A DNA stretch of 64,000 nt from Candidatus Obscuribacter phosphatis (GTDB lineage Bacteria; Cyanobacteriota; Vampirovibrionia; Obscuribacterales; Obscuribacteraceae): the NCBI GenBank assembly GCA_001899315.1, contig MOYA01000001.1, positions 2,084,599 through 2,148,598 of the forward strand, in the 5' to 3' direction. The notes beneath the pieces are model-generated. The model had not been told where the DNA came from, ran no database searches, and saw only the letters and a list, made by a program, of their open reading frames with translations. Position 1 is the stretch's first letter. The number at the start of each line of letters is the position of its first letter. Both the position numbers and the translations under genes were made by a program. Of this stretch, positions 9,431-16,685 are shown one piece after another.

Positions 9431-10447
9431 ATGTCCATGCCAGTCCGAGTTTTCGCCAGGCGGTCCGACCGCACAAGATTTCAAAGCGGTCTTAAGCAAT
9501 TTAAGGTCGGTCTCGGCTGCATACTGTCTCTAATTATTCTTCAACTTGAATTTGTGCCGACAGGCGCCTGGCTTTTGCCGGCTAAAGCGGCTGGTTTCGA
9601 AGAACTGTCGCCCAGCGCCAAAGAAGTCGCCAGCGACCTGGGCATAGATGATGAACTGAAAGCGCTCTTTAGTCTTAGAGAGAAACGAGCAGCCGGGCGC
9701 GAGAACGCCGGGGACACAACCGAACTGAGTTCACTCAATGACAACGATCCAGACCTGATCAAAATCATCTTGCTGCGACAAGAAATAAACGAAACCATAC
9801 TTTCGGCAGTGCTGGAATTGCGGGTTATCTTGGCCCGTATCGATGAAGAAATCACCAGCTACAATGCAGTCAGAGCCTATCTGGAAGACCGCAGAGACAA
9901 GGCGATTAGATTGAACAACATTACCAACTTCATTTCAGGCGGTGCACTGAATATGGTATCAAACGGTATGGAAGTGCCGTCCGGGGAAACCCCTGAGACA
10001 GTGGGAGCCATGGTCGGAGTCCTAGGAGGCGCGGTTTCTACCGGCATTTCATCTTGGGCTCTAAAGATCTCTGGCGGAGAAAGACGAACCGCCATAGTCA
10101 ATCCCAATATGCTCGCCAAGGTTTTCGGCTTGCCGACCGGGCCGGACCACGATTATCCTCCCCGCATCTGGAATTTTCTCAATGACATACCGCCAGGGTC
10201 GAGCACTAGAGAAACAAGAAAAGAAAAACTAGTAAGGCGTTGGCTCGAACTGAGACGTATCGACGGTCTCAATACCAAAGAGCACAAAGAAAGACTGGCT
10301 CTTTTGTGCAGTACTATACCCATGAAAAAAGGCGTCGATATCGATCTATTAGAAGATAGAGCGGCCATGCTGCAAGACGTCAAAGCAGCACTGTCGCTTA
10401 TGTTCAACGAGTTACTTGAGCTGATGAAATCGATTCATAAGCGCTAA
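9431..10447 (+). CDS. Secreted or membrane-anchored hypothetical protein next to cdaA
   Basis: Not recognised. The ATG directly follows the cdaA stop (TGAATG), so coupling is likely. A basic N-terminus precedes one hydrophobic segment (about 28-48) ending in PAKAAG, consistent with a signal peptide or anchor. A helical region (about 105-165) follows, then a Gly/Val-rich stretch around 175-215 (SGGALNMVSNGME; GAMVGVLGGAVSTGISS) that may be a membrane-associated hairpin, and a charged helical C-terminus. No YbbR repeat is visible. Its position suggests a partner or regulator of CdaA, which is inference only. Confidence 0.75.
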   Translation: MSMPVRVFARRSDRTRFQSGLKQFKVGLGCILSLIILQLEFVPTGAWLLPAKAAGFEELSPSAKEVASDLGIDDELKALFSLREKRAAGRENAGDTTELSSLNDNDPDLIKIILLRQEINETILSAVLELRVILARIDEEITSYNAVRAYLEDRRDKAIRLNNITNFISGGALNMVSNGMEVPSGETPETVGAMVGVLGGAVSTGISSWALKISGGERRTAIVNPNMLAKVFGLPTGPDHDYPPRIWNFLNDIPPGSSTRETRKEKLVRRWLELRRIDGLNTKEHKERLALLCSTIPMKKGVDIDLLEDRAAMLQDVKAALSLMFNELLELMKSIHKR

Positions 10448-10483
10448 GCGAATACATTGGAATATAGATACTCACATACATAT

Positions 10484-11245
10484 CTAGCAGGCCAGTTCAT
10501 CCACTACGCGCCTAGCGGCATCAACAGGGCATTCGGCTTTCAAGATCGGGCGCCCGACCACGATGTAATCGGCGCCACGGGCAATAGCATCGCCGGGAGT
10601 TACTATGCGAGACTGATCGTCACTCTTGGCAAAAGCAGGTCTAATACCGGGAGTGACAATCAAGAAATCGTCGCCAACGGCCTCTCTAATTAGTGAAGCT
10701 TCCTGGGCGGAAGCGACGACGCCGTCAAGACCAGCTCCCTGCGCCAAGCCGGCTAGATAAGGCACCATCTTTTTCAGTGGCTGACTAACCTTCAAATCTT
10801 CAGCCAAAGTCTTTTCATCCATACTGGTCAAGATGGTGACGGCAATCAAAGCCGGACGCAGAGCCTGTTTATCGGGCAACTCCGCTTCTTTGACGGCCCG
10901 GGCAGCAGCCTGCATCATTTTGGCACCACCAAGAGCATGCAAGTTGAACATATCAATGCGATGCTTGACGGCACTGCGACATGCACCCGCCACCGTATTA
11001 GGAATATCATGAAACTTGCCGTCAAAGAAGACTTTCACCCCGGCTCGGGCCGTCATCTCGAAGAGAGCCGGTCCGCAGGCGGTGAAGAGTTCCAGACCGA
11101 TCTTGAACATGCCCACTTCGTTCTTGAGCAGTTCTACTAGTCTCTCGGCTTCTTGGAAGTTATCAACATCGAGGGCTACTATCAGACGGTCTCGGGGAGA
11201 GAGGTCGACTGCTTTCAAATGGGATTTTGCTGAAATCAAAGCCAA
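10484..11245 (-). CDS. pyrF: Orotidine 5'-phosphate decarboxylase
   Basis: Last step of UMP synthesis. The 253-residue barrel has the K-D-K-D catalytic set: K48 in FKIGLEL and D75/K77/D80 in FDGKFHDIPNTV. The phosphate-binding TPGIRP and GRPI motifs are near the end. The open start is TTG at 11245. A second TTG two codons in has a better-spaced AGGTG ribosome site, so the exact start is uncertain. A 22-bp operator-like palindrome and a -10-like TATGAT lie immediately upstream. Confidence 0.95.
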   Translation of the reverse strand: MALISAKSHLKAVDLSPRDRLIVALDVDNFQEAERLVELLKNEVGMFKIGLELFTACGPALFEMTARAGVKVFFDGKFHDIPNTVAGACRSAVKHRIDMFNLHALGGAKMMQAAARAVKEAELPDKQALRPALIAVTILTSMDEKTLAEDLKVSQPLKKMVPYLAGLAQGAGLDGVVASAQEASLIREAVGDDFLIVTPGIRPAFAKSDDQSRIVTPGDAIARGADYIVVGRPILKAECPVDAARRVVDELAC

Positions 11246-11269
11246 GCACCTAATGTTGTTGCAAGAAAC

Positions 11270-11291
11270 GGCCTGGCACAGGTGCCAAGCC
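11270..11291 (-). promoter_or_regulatory. Near-perfect 22-bp palindrome at the pyrF promoter
   Basis: Ten-base arms GGCCTGGCAC (11270-11279) and GTGCCAAGCC (11282-11291) are reverse complements with one mismatch and a 2-bp centre. On the minus strand a -10-like TATGAT (11298-11293) sits just upstream, so transcription would begin inside the palindrome. A second AT-rich palindrome (11298-11314) lies in the -10/-35 region. This fits a repressor operator over the pyrF start site or a 5' hairpin of its mRNA. Confidence 0.5.
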
Positions 11292-11335
11292 GATCATAAT
11301 TTATTGAATAAATTCTAATTGGAGCTAAGTCCGTA

Positions 11336-11557
11336 CTATTTGACGGCTGCCTTGTCTTTGTCGAGCTTATATCTCTTGACAAAGCGGTCTACCCTTCCTT
11401 CCGTATCAACAATTTTTTGCTGACCGGTATAGAACGGATGGCAGGAACTGCAGATCTCAACACGAATTTGATTTTTGGTGGAACCCATCTGTACCGAAGC
11501 TCCGCAAACACAGGTCGCGACAACTTCAAAATACTTGGGGTGAATTCCTTCCTTCAT
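11336..11557 (-). CDS. rpmE: 50S ribosomal protein L31
   Basis: Small ribosomal protein of the zinc-binding L31 type. The zinc ligands are C16, C18, C36 and C39 (counting from the chosen start), and the HPFYTG motif is present. The frame extends upstream to 11605, but the canonical [10 protein letters not shown]-terminus begins at ATG 11557, which has an AGGG ribosome site 8 bases upstream. The protein is then 73 residues, normal for L31. It forms a minus-strand series with the GerMN gene upstream and pyrF downstream. Confidence 0.95.
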   Translation of the reverse strand: MKEGIHPKYFEVVATCVCGASVQMGSTKNQIRVEICSSCHPFYTGQQKIVDTEGRVDRFVKRYKLDKDKAAVK

Positions 11558-11689
11558 AGCGGCACCCTGAATATCTATAGACAAATAACCCAAGAAAGAT
11601 ATCACAGAAAGAGCGACAGATTTGCATACAACAAGCTTTTCGTAAGGTCCCGTAACGTCAGCCAGATAAACACCAGCTAATTTAAACCT

Positions 11690-11710
11690 CAGCCCTTAGT
11701 TTATGGGCTG
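11690..11710 (-). terminator. Possible weak terminator hairpin spanning the GerMN gene stop
   Basis: CAGCCC (11690-11695) and GGGCTG (11705-11710) pair perfectly around a 9-base loop that contains the stop codon. On the minus strand the stem is followed by AGGTTTAAATT, which is only weakly T-rich. It could slow or end transcription before rpmE. Confidence 0.25.
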
Positions 11711-12283
11711 CTTGATTTCCAACCCCTCGCCCACAGTGCGGTCTAGGCGTTCACCTTCGATATAGAGATAAACCTTGGCTTTACCGGCAACCGAGGCCAC
11801 CGTGCGGCGCAATTGCTCCATCCTGGTGTCGAAAGAATCGATACCTCCACCCTGCACAAAGCTACGGGACAGATTGACTATAAGCTCACCGCCATTTTTC
11901 TTGCGCACATCGATAAGGACTGTACCGCGCGGTAGTTCGCTGGCCAAACCCTGAGCCGCTTCATCGCCATGGGGACCTTCGGCTAACTCACGCACGGCAA
12001 AGTCGAGGCGGTCAATAGCTGTGGACGGCCCTTTGTAAGGTCTCAAGACTTTCTCAAAGACCAGAGAATCACCCTGGGGCTTAACAAACCAGAGAGGCAG
12101 TTCGGTGGCCGCGGCACTGCCCTCATTACGACTCTGTCTTTGCAATAGCTTGACCTTGAGGTCGCCTTCGCTGAGAGTCTCTCTGCCAGCGCAGCCACCC
12201 AAGGCCAATCCCGCTCCTAATCCCAATAAAGACACAGGTAGCAGCAAAAGACCGGCTGAACAAGAAAGAAAAAGGTGTTTCAT
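11696..12283 (-). CDS. GerMN-domain lipoprotein
   Basis: A 195-residue putative lipoprotein. A long hydrophobic N-terminus ends in a lipobox-like LGGC with C31 as the predicted lipidated residue. The rest resembles the GerMN domain: LPLWFVKPQGDSLVFEKVLRPY, AVRELAEGPHG, LPRGTVLIDV, LIVNLSRSF and AKVYLYIEG. GerMN proteins are extracytoplasmic, often near the cell wall; in Bacillus the family founder acts in germination, but the domain is widespread in non-sporulators. It lies 29 bp downstream of a DUF2993 gene and is probably cotranscribed with it. Confidence 0.8.
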   Translation of the reverse strand: MKHLFLSCSAGLLLLPVSLLGLGAGLALGGCAGRETLSEGDLKVKLLQRQSRNEGSAAATELPLWFVKPQGDSLVFEKVLRPYKGPSTAIDRLDFAVRELAEGPHGDEAAQGLASELPRGTVLIDVRKKNGGELIVNLSRSFVQGGGIDSFDTRMEQLRRTVASVAGKAKVYLYIEGERLDRTVGEGLEIKQPIN

Positions 12284-12285
12284 TT

Positions 12286-12317
12286 ATATTGCTCTTTTAG
12301 GATATTGCTCTTTTAGG
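12286..12317. repeat. 16-bp perfect tandem duplication between two envelope genes
   Basis: The 16-mer ATATTGCTCTTTTAGG occurs twice head to tail (12286-12301 and 12302-12317). It covers the stop of the DUF2993 gene and the gap before the GerMN gene. On the minus strand each copy contains AAAAGAG, which may serve as a ribosome-binding site for the GerMN start, so the duplication doubled that site. It looks like a recent replication slippage. Confidence 0.85.
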
Positions 12318-13377
12318 GTTTGGGAGCCAAAAGCAGTTTACCGCTTCCGACCATTTCATCACCTTCAATTTTGAGAGTGTTCAGCCTAAAGGCATGGTCG
12401 CGGCGATCTAATTTTGAAAAATCAATGAGCGGATTGAGCAAGGTTTGGGCGAAAGCAGAAAACTTATCGGGCTCGACCAGACCATCGGCATCGACCTTGA
12501 GGTCATCGAGAAATATGCGCCGGTCTTCGACTAGGCGCGGTTTAGCCGATATTTTTACCGGCACACCGGTTTCAATCGGTGCCCCCTCGACCACGAGCAC
12601 AGCATCAAGGGTGATACTATCGTCCTTAAGATCTACCTTGGGCTTTAGTACCTGCAGACTCTGCTCGCCAAGACCGGGAAGGTCAAGTTTGAGACCCTTA
12701 AGAGTGCGCGAGATCTCGGGAGTATTCAAGGCTTTTTCGATCTGAGCTTCAGACATCTCGGCTTTGACTGTCATCACCACCGGTGTCTGCATGCCAATTT
12801 TTCTATCTTTGCCTTTGCGATATTCATACCAAAAAGGGCTATCGGAAGTAAGGCGAAGATCGCCTGCCTGAAGGGGAGAACCCTTAACTTTGGGATCGAG
12901 CAGCTGGACGTCGACAGACTTGACCTTGCCTGCAGCCAGATCTGTCAGGCTGAAGGTCTTTACTTTTACTTTGGCCTTGCCGCCTGTCTTCTTCTCGATT
13001 TGCGACTTAGCCACCTGCGAAGCCACTAACTCGGTAACAAAGTTGATGCCGGTAACTGTTTGCAATGTACGAGAAAATTTCGAGCCTATTTTGAATGGCA
13101 CCGCCTGTGGTGCGGCAGCAACAGGTGATGATGATTTTGATTTTGACGATGCTTGCTGCTTGCTCTTGCCGCCCTTATTTTGGGCACGCTCCGGCAAGGA
13201 GCTATTGCCCAACTGAACCGAATCACTTTTCTGAGTCTGTTGAGTCTGTCGAGTTTGACTAGCTTGTTCAGCGCTTTTGCCAGGCAAATTTTCTGGGGCA
13301 AGATCGGCCGCAGCCGTCAATCGAGTCGAACAAGAAAGGGCAAAAAGCAATGACAGCAAGTAAGGCTGGATAGACAT
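12313..13377 (-). CDS. Secreted DUF2993 (LmeA-like) protein
   Basis: A 354-residue exported protein. The signal peptide is about residues 1-22 (cleavage near TAAADL). A Gln/Ser/Lys-rich linker runs to about 90. The remainder matches the DUF2993 pattern of LmeA-like lipid-binding beta proteins common in Cyanobacteria and Actinobacteria: a helix with the ELVASQVAKSQIE run, then alternating strands ending in FRLNTLKIEGDEMVGSG. LmeA acts on periplasmic lipoglycans in mycobacteria; the function here is unknown. Confidence 0.75.
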   Translation of the reverse strand: MSIQPYLLSLLFALSCSTRLTAAADLAPENLPGKSAEQASQTRQTQQTQKSDSVQLGNSSLPERAQNKGGKSKQQASSKSKSSSPVAAAPQAVPFKIGSKFSRTLQTVTGINFVTELVASQVAKSQIEKKTGGKAKVKVKTFSLTDLAAGKVKSVDVQLLDPKVKGSPLQAGDLRLTSDSPFWYEYRKGKDRKIGMQTPVVMTVKAEMSEAQIEKALNTPEISRTLKGLKLDLPGLGEQSLQVLKPKVDLKDDSITLDAVLVVEGAPIETGVPVKISAKPRLVEDRRIFLDDLKVDADGLVEPDKFSAFAQTLLNPLIDFSKLDRRDHAFRLNTLKIEGDEMVGSGKLLLAPKP

Positions 13378-13424
13378 GAGAGCACTATAGCAAAGAGCAA
13401 ATTTCTTTGCTCAGGCAGACTAAC

Positions 13425-14231
13425 CTAAGTATTAGGATTGGGATTAGGATTGGGATTGCGCATTTTATCGTTGAGTGCGTCTTTCAAAAGTTCGTTCTGA
13501 CGCAATAAAGCCTTGAGATGTTCATTGGCAATAGCAAGCTCGGCTTGCAATTCGGCAACAGTTTGTTCATGACTGACCCCAGTGACCGGATCACGACCGG
13601 GCATCTTGGGCAAAAGAACATAGCCTAATTGAACGGCTTTTAAGGCTGCGGCGGTGCGGGTGGGCACCTTAAGCTTAGCCAATATACATTCGATATGCTT
13701 CTCGACTGTGCGCAGCTTCATATCGAGTTCTTCAGCAATTTCTTTATTGCGCAGGTCGAGCCTAATCAATACTTCAATCTCTCTATCGGTGAGATTGCAG
13801 TTGGGCATATTGGTGGTCGGGGTCTGCTTGACGAGCTGGGTGATTTTCGGGTCACAGTAGGGAAGGGCCCGAGTCACCTGCTCAATGGCTTCGAACAAAG
13901 TACGGGGACCGGAACTCTTCAGGCAAAAACCACGGGCGCCAGCTCGGCTCAGTTGGTTATGGTACTTGGTGGCATGATAAGAATCGGTGAGAATGAGGAC
14001 ATTGGCATTGGGCAATTCCTGCGAGACACGGCGACAGACTTCGACACCGTTGAGGACATCGAGATCGACATCGAGAATGACAAAGTCAGGACGCAACCGT
14101 CTAATCATCTCGGTGGCGGCCATACCATCAGAGGCTTCGCCGACTATCTCGACCACTTCCGAGACTACTCGCTTCAAACCAAAGCGAATAAGCTCATGCC
14201 GCTCGCATAGAACCGTGCGTGGACGAAACAC
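13425..14231 (-). CDS. NarL/FixJ-type response regulator with NP-repeat C-terminus
   Basis: Receiver domain followed by a LuxR-type HTH (NLTDREIEVLIRLDLRNKEIA and LRTVEKHIECILAKLKV), a coiled-coil segment (VAELQAELAIANEHLKALL) and a C-terminal Asn-Pro repeat. The frame is open from 14360, but GTG 14231 has an AGAGG ribosome site 6 bases upstream and places the receiver start normally, so it is preferred (268 residues). The phosphoacceptor D54 (VILDVDL) and the conserved lysine in CLKSSG are present. The usual acidic pair of the first strand is reduced to C9-E10, so phosphorylation chemistry may be altered. No histidine kinase gene is adjacent. Confidence 0.88.
   Translation of the reverse strand: MFRPRTVLCERHELIRFGLKRVVSEVVEIVGEASDGMAATEMIRRLRPDFVILDVDLDVLNGVEVCRRVSQELPNANVLILTDSYHATKYHNQLSRAGARGFCLKSSGPRTLFEAIEQVTRALPYCDPKITQLVKQTPTTNMPNCNLTDREIEVLIRLDLRNKEIAEELDMKLRTVEKHIECILAKLKVPTRTAAALKAVQLGYVLLPKMPGRDPVTGVSHEQTVAELQAELAIANEHLKALLRQNELLKDALNDKMRNPNPNPNPNT
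13432..13460. repeat. Short GGATTR tandem repeat in the response-regulator C-terminus
   Basis: About four 6-bp units alternating GGATTG and GGATTA encode the Asn-Pro repeat at the end of the response regulator. Gain or loss of a unit keeps the reading frame and changes only the number of NP dipeptides. Confidence 0.7.
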
Positions 14232-14669
14232 CGAATGCCTCTGGACCGATATAGCTGAATCCAAGAAAGTCTCCCATTTTTCCGTCACCTTTCCCCAGGT
14301 GACGTTTTTATTGTAACAAGGTCGGGAAAATGCGTAAGAGCGAAATTTATATTCCGCCATTCTACGAAATCTAATCGTTAATGACGAGAAGCGAGCTGCT
14401 GATAACTAAGTAAGTTTAGCAATATCCTCACCAGTATTTGCTTTTGAACTTCTAATCAGAAAACGGTTTTCAAGCGCAGAAACCACAATACAGGCGCTTA
14501 CTTCCGAAATTTTTGCCGAAAAGATGGCAAAACCATGAAAAGAGGTAAAAAACCTGATTCAATAAATAATTGTAAGCGAACGGCAAGAATTACCGCCCGG
14601 TGGGAATATTCCCATGGCAAGCGCTTTATTGAATCGCTAAATTAGTTTAGGCGGTAGCACTACGAATAT
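14232..14669. other. Structured divergent intergenic region before the TPR-rpoB operon
   Basis: This gap separates the minus-strand response regulator from the plus-strand TPR gene. A perfect 8-bp hairpin (CGTCACCT 14283-14290 with AGGTGACG 14297-14304) lies in the putative response-regulator leader, next to a TACAAT -10-like box (14310-14315, minus strand). On the TPR side, GATTCAATAAA (14556-14566) and TTTATTGAATC (14625-14635) form an 11-bp inverted repeat enclosing the palindrome TGGGAATATTCCCA (14601-14614). TACCGCC (14591-14597) can pair with GGCGGTA (14650-14656), close to the TPR start. No convincing promoter was seen for the plus strand. Confidence 0.6.
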
Positions 14670-16685
14670 ATGTCCTCTATAGAGAAAGCAAGTCCACACA
14701 ATAGTCAAGTGAGAAAGAAGGCGACCAAATTTATGGCCGCTAGCTTGCTTGGGCTGGCTTTTTCTCTGCCTTACGCAATTATTTTTAGCACTTTTACCTC
14801 TTTGCCGACTTTGGCTGCAAAGCTAAATGCCAAGCCCCTGCCCTCGCGCTTCGACCAAGCGCCAAATCCTGATCAGGAACCAATGCCTCCGAGCCTCTGG
14901 CACAACCGCCGCGCCGACTATCGTGATGTGCAAAAGAGCCAAAAGGAAGAAGAAGAAAAGCGGCTAAAGGAGGAAAAAGAGAAGCAAGAAAAGGCTAAAC
15001 AAGCCCAAGTACAGGCTGTGAAAGATGTGCAACAGCAAGCAATCAATGCCAACAATCAAGCTGTAGCGCTGGGTAAAGCCGGGCGATTCGCCGATGCCAT
15101 CGTGCAACATGAAAAGGCCTGCAAGATCGACCCAAGCAGCCAAGAATTCAAGATCAATCTCTCAGCCGCCTATTGCATGTACGGCGATCAAAGGCTCAAG
15201 GCAGGTGACGCCAGCGGGGCCGCTCATCTTTATCGAAAGTCTTTAGTGGTTCTCTCTAACAATGCACTGGCAGGCAACAAGCTCAGCCAAGCTATTAAGA
15301 AACTGGGCATGGACCCGACCTTGGCCGACAACCGCATCGGTCTAGGCGATCAACTGGCGGCCGGCGGAGATTTAGCCGGTGCCACCTTGGAATATACACT
15401 AGCCATGCAACTGGAGCCCGGCGCCAAGACTTACACAAAGATGGGTGATATCTCGGTGCGCTATGGGCAGGTACAGAATGCCCTTTCTTGGTACAGACAA
15501 GCGACAGTGAAAAACCCGAACTATGGTCCAGCTCATCGCGGTGCCGGCTTTGCTTATATGATGCTCAAGGACTACACACAGGCTGCTTCTTCCTTACGCA
15601 AGGCAGTGATAGCCGACCCGGACGACCGCGCTTCTGGTCAAGCTCTTGTCGAAATCTGGCGAAAACAAGTGGCCTCACAGCCGACCTTGGCCGAAAATCA
15701 TCTCGGTTTGGGTACAGCCTTGCAGCTATCAGGCGATCTAGACGGCGCCGAAGCTGAGTATATGAAAGTTGAACAACTGGATAGATCTAATCCACAGATT
15801 GGTCCGGCACGCAATAGCTTGGTCAAAGCCCGCAAACACAAAGAGGCCGACAAACATAGGGAAGCGGCTGAAACCTTCTTTTCGCAGGGATTAAAACGAG
15901 AAGCCCTTTCGGAACTAGCCCAGGCAGCAATGATGGAACCCAATAATGCTCGCTATCAATTTCAATTGGGTGAATATCTGGAGGCGGCCGGAGATTATCA
16001 AAATGCCCTGGCAGCCTATCGTAAGTCGGTACTGATTGATCCCCGAAACGAAGAGGGTGCTCGTCGTATGAGGGAATTGGTCGGTCAGCTGAATAAAGAT
16101 CAACAACATCAACAGCATCATCAAAATCACCAGCAGCAACAGCAAAACTCGCGCACGCCGGAACAAACTCCGCCACAGCGCATTCAGCTTGCCCGTCCGC
16201 AGGAAGAACAACCATCGCCGGTGGCAGTCAATACTAACTACAAAGGGGTAGAATCCTCTCCCTATGCTGGAAACTTCCGCACCCACGACGAGAGCCCTAC
16301 CAGAGAAGTGGAAAAACGCGATATTATCGAAAAAACCACAGAACCAGCACCGACACAAGCAGCTTCTACTGCAAATAATTCTGCCGTTAGTGTAGGTATA
16401 CATCCAGTCTTAAAACAAGCCGCCGAACTGGAGCAGAGAGGTGACTTCAATGGTGCGGTAGAAGCGCTAAAGGCAGCGCTTCCAGACAATCTATCCAACC
16501 CGGAGTTTCACCATCGCATCGGCATGGATCTTGTCAATCTTGGTCAAACATCAGAAGCAATCTCGGAGCTGCGCATCGCCAGTGCGCTAGATCCGGCCAA
16601 TCGTATCTTTGCCGATGACCTGGCCCGCGTTTTGAAAATCCATCAAAAATCTCTCAGTTCAAACGGTGCAGGAGAAGGCAGATGA
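14670..16685 (+). CDS. Secreted TPR protein, first gene of the rpoB operon
   Basis: A 671-residue protein. A basic N-terminus with a hydrophobic segment (about 20-50) indicates export or membrane anchoring. A Glu/Lys-rich coiled coil follows (about 88-125). TPR units then occupy about 125-470, for example NNQAVALGKAGRFADAIVQH and LGEYLEAAGDYQNALAAYRK. A His/Gln-rich linker lies near 480-495, and a last pair of TPRs spans about 590-660. No strong ribosome site precedes the ATG. The stop overlaps the next start (ATGA), coupling it to the beta-subunit gene. The TPR array implies protein-protein contacts; partners are unknown. Confidence 0.85.
   Translation: MSSIEKASPHNSQVRKKATKFMAASLLGLAFSLPYAIIFSTFTSLPTLAAKLNAKPLPSRFDQAPNPDQEPMPPSLWHNRRADYRDVQKSQKEEEEKRLKEEKEKQEKAKQAQVQAVKDVQQQAINANNQAVALGKAGRFADAIVQHEKACKIDPSSQEFKINLSAAYCMYGDQRLKAGDASGAAHLYRKSLVVLSNNALAGNKLSQAIKKLGMDPTLADNRIGLGDQLAAGGDLAGATLEYTLAMQLEPGAKTYTKMGDISVRYGQVQNALSWYRQATVKNPNYGPAHRGAGFAYMMLKDYTQAASSLRKAVIADPDDRASGQALVEIWRKQVASQPTLAENHLGLGTALQLSGDLDGAEAEYMKVEQLDRSNPQIGPARNSLVKARKHKEADKHREAAETFFSQGLKREALSELAQAAMMEPNNARYQFQLGEYLEAAGDYQNALAAYRKSVLIDPRNEEGARRMRELVGQLNKDQQHQQHHQNHQQQQQNSRTPEQTPPQRIQLARPQEEQPSPVAVNTNYKGVESSPYAGNFRTHDESPTREVEKRDIIEKTTEPAPTQAASTANNSAVSVGIHPVLKQAAELEQRGDFNGAVEALKAALPDNLSNPEFHHRIGMDLVNLGQTSEAISELRIASALDPANRIFADDLARVLKIHQKSLSSNGAGEGR

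Noticed and set aside
13432-13460. GGATTR repeat as a telomere-like or CRISPR-like element
   Set aside because: It is a short in-frame coding repeat (Asn-Pro) at the end of a gene, without spacers.
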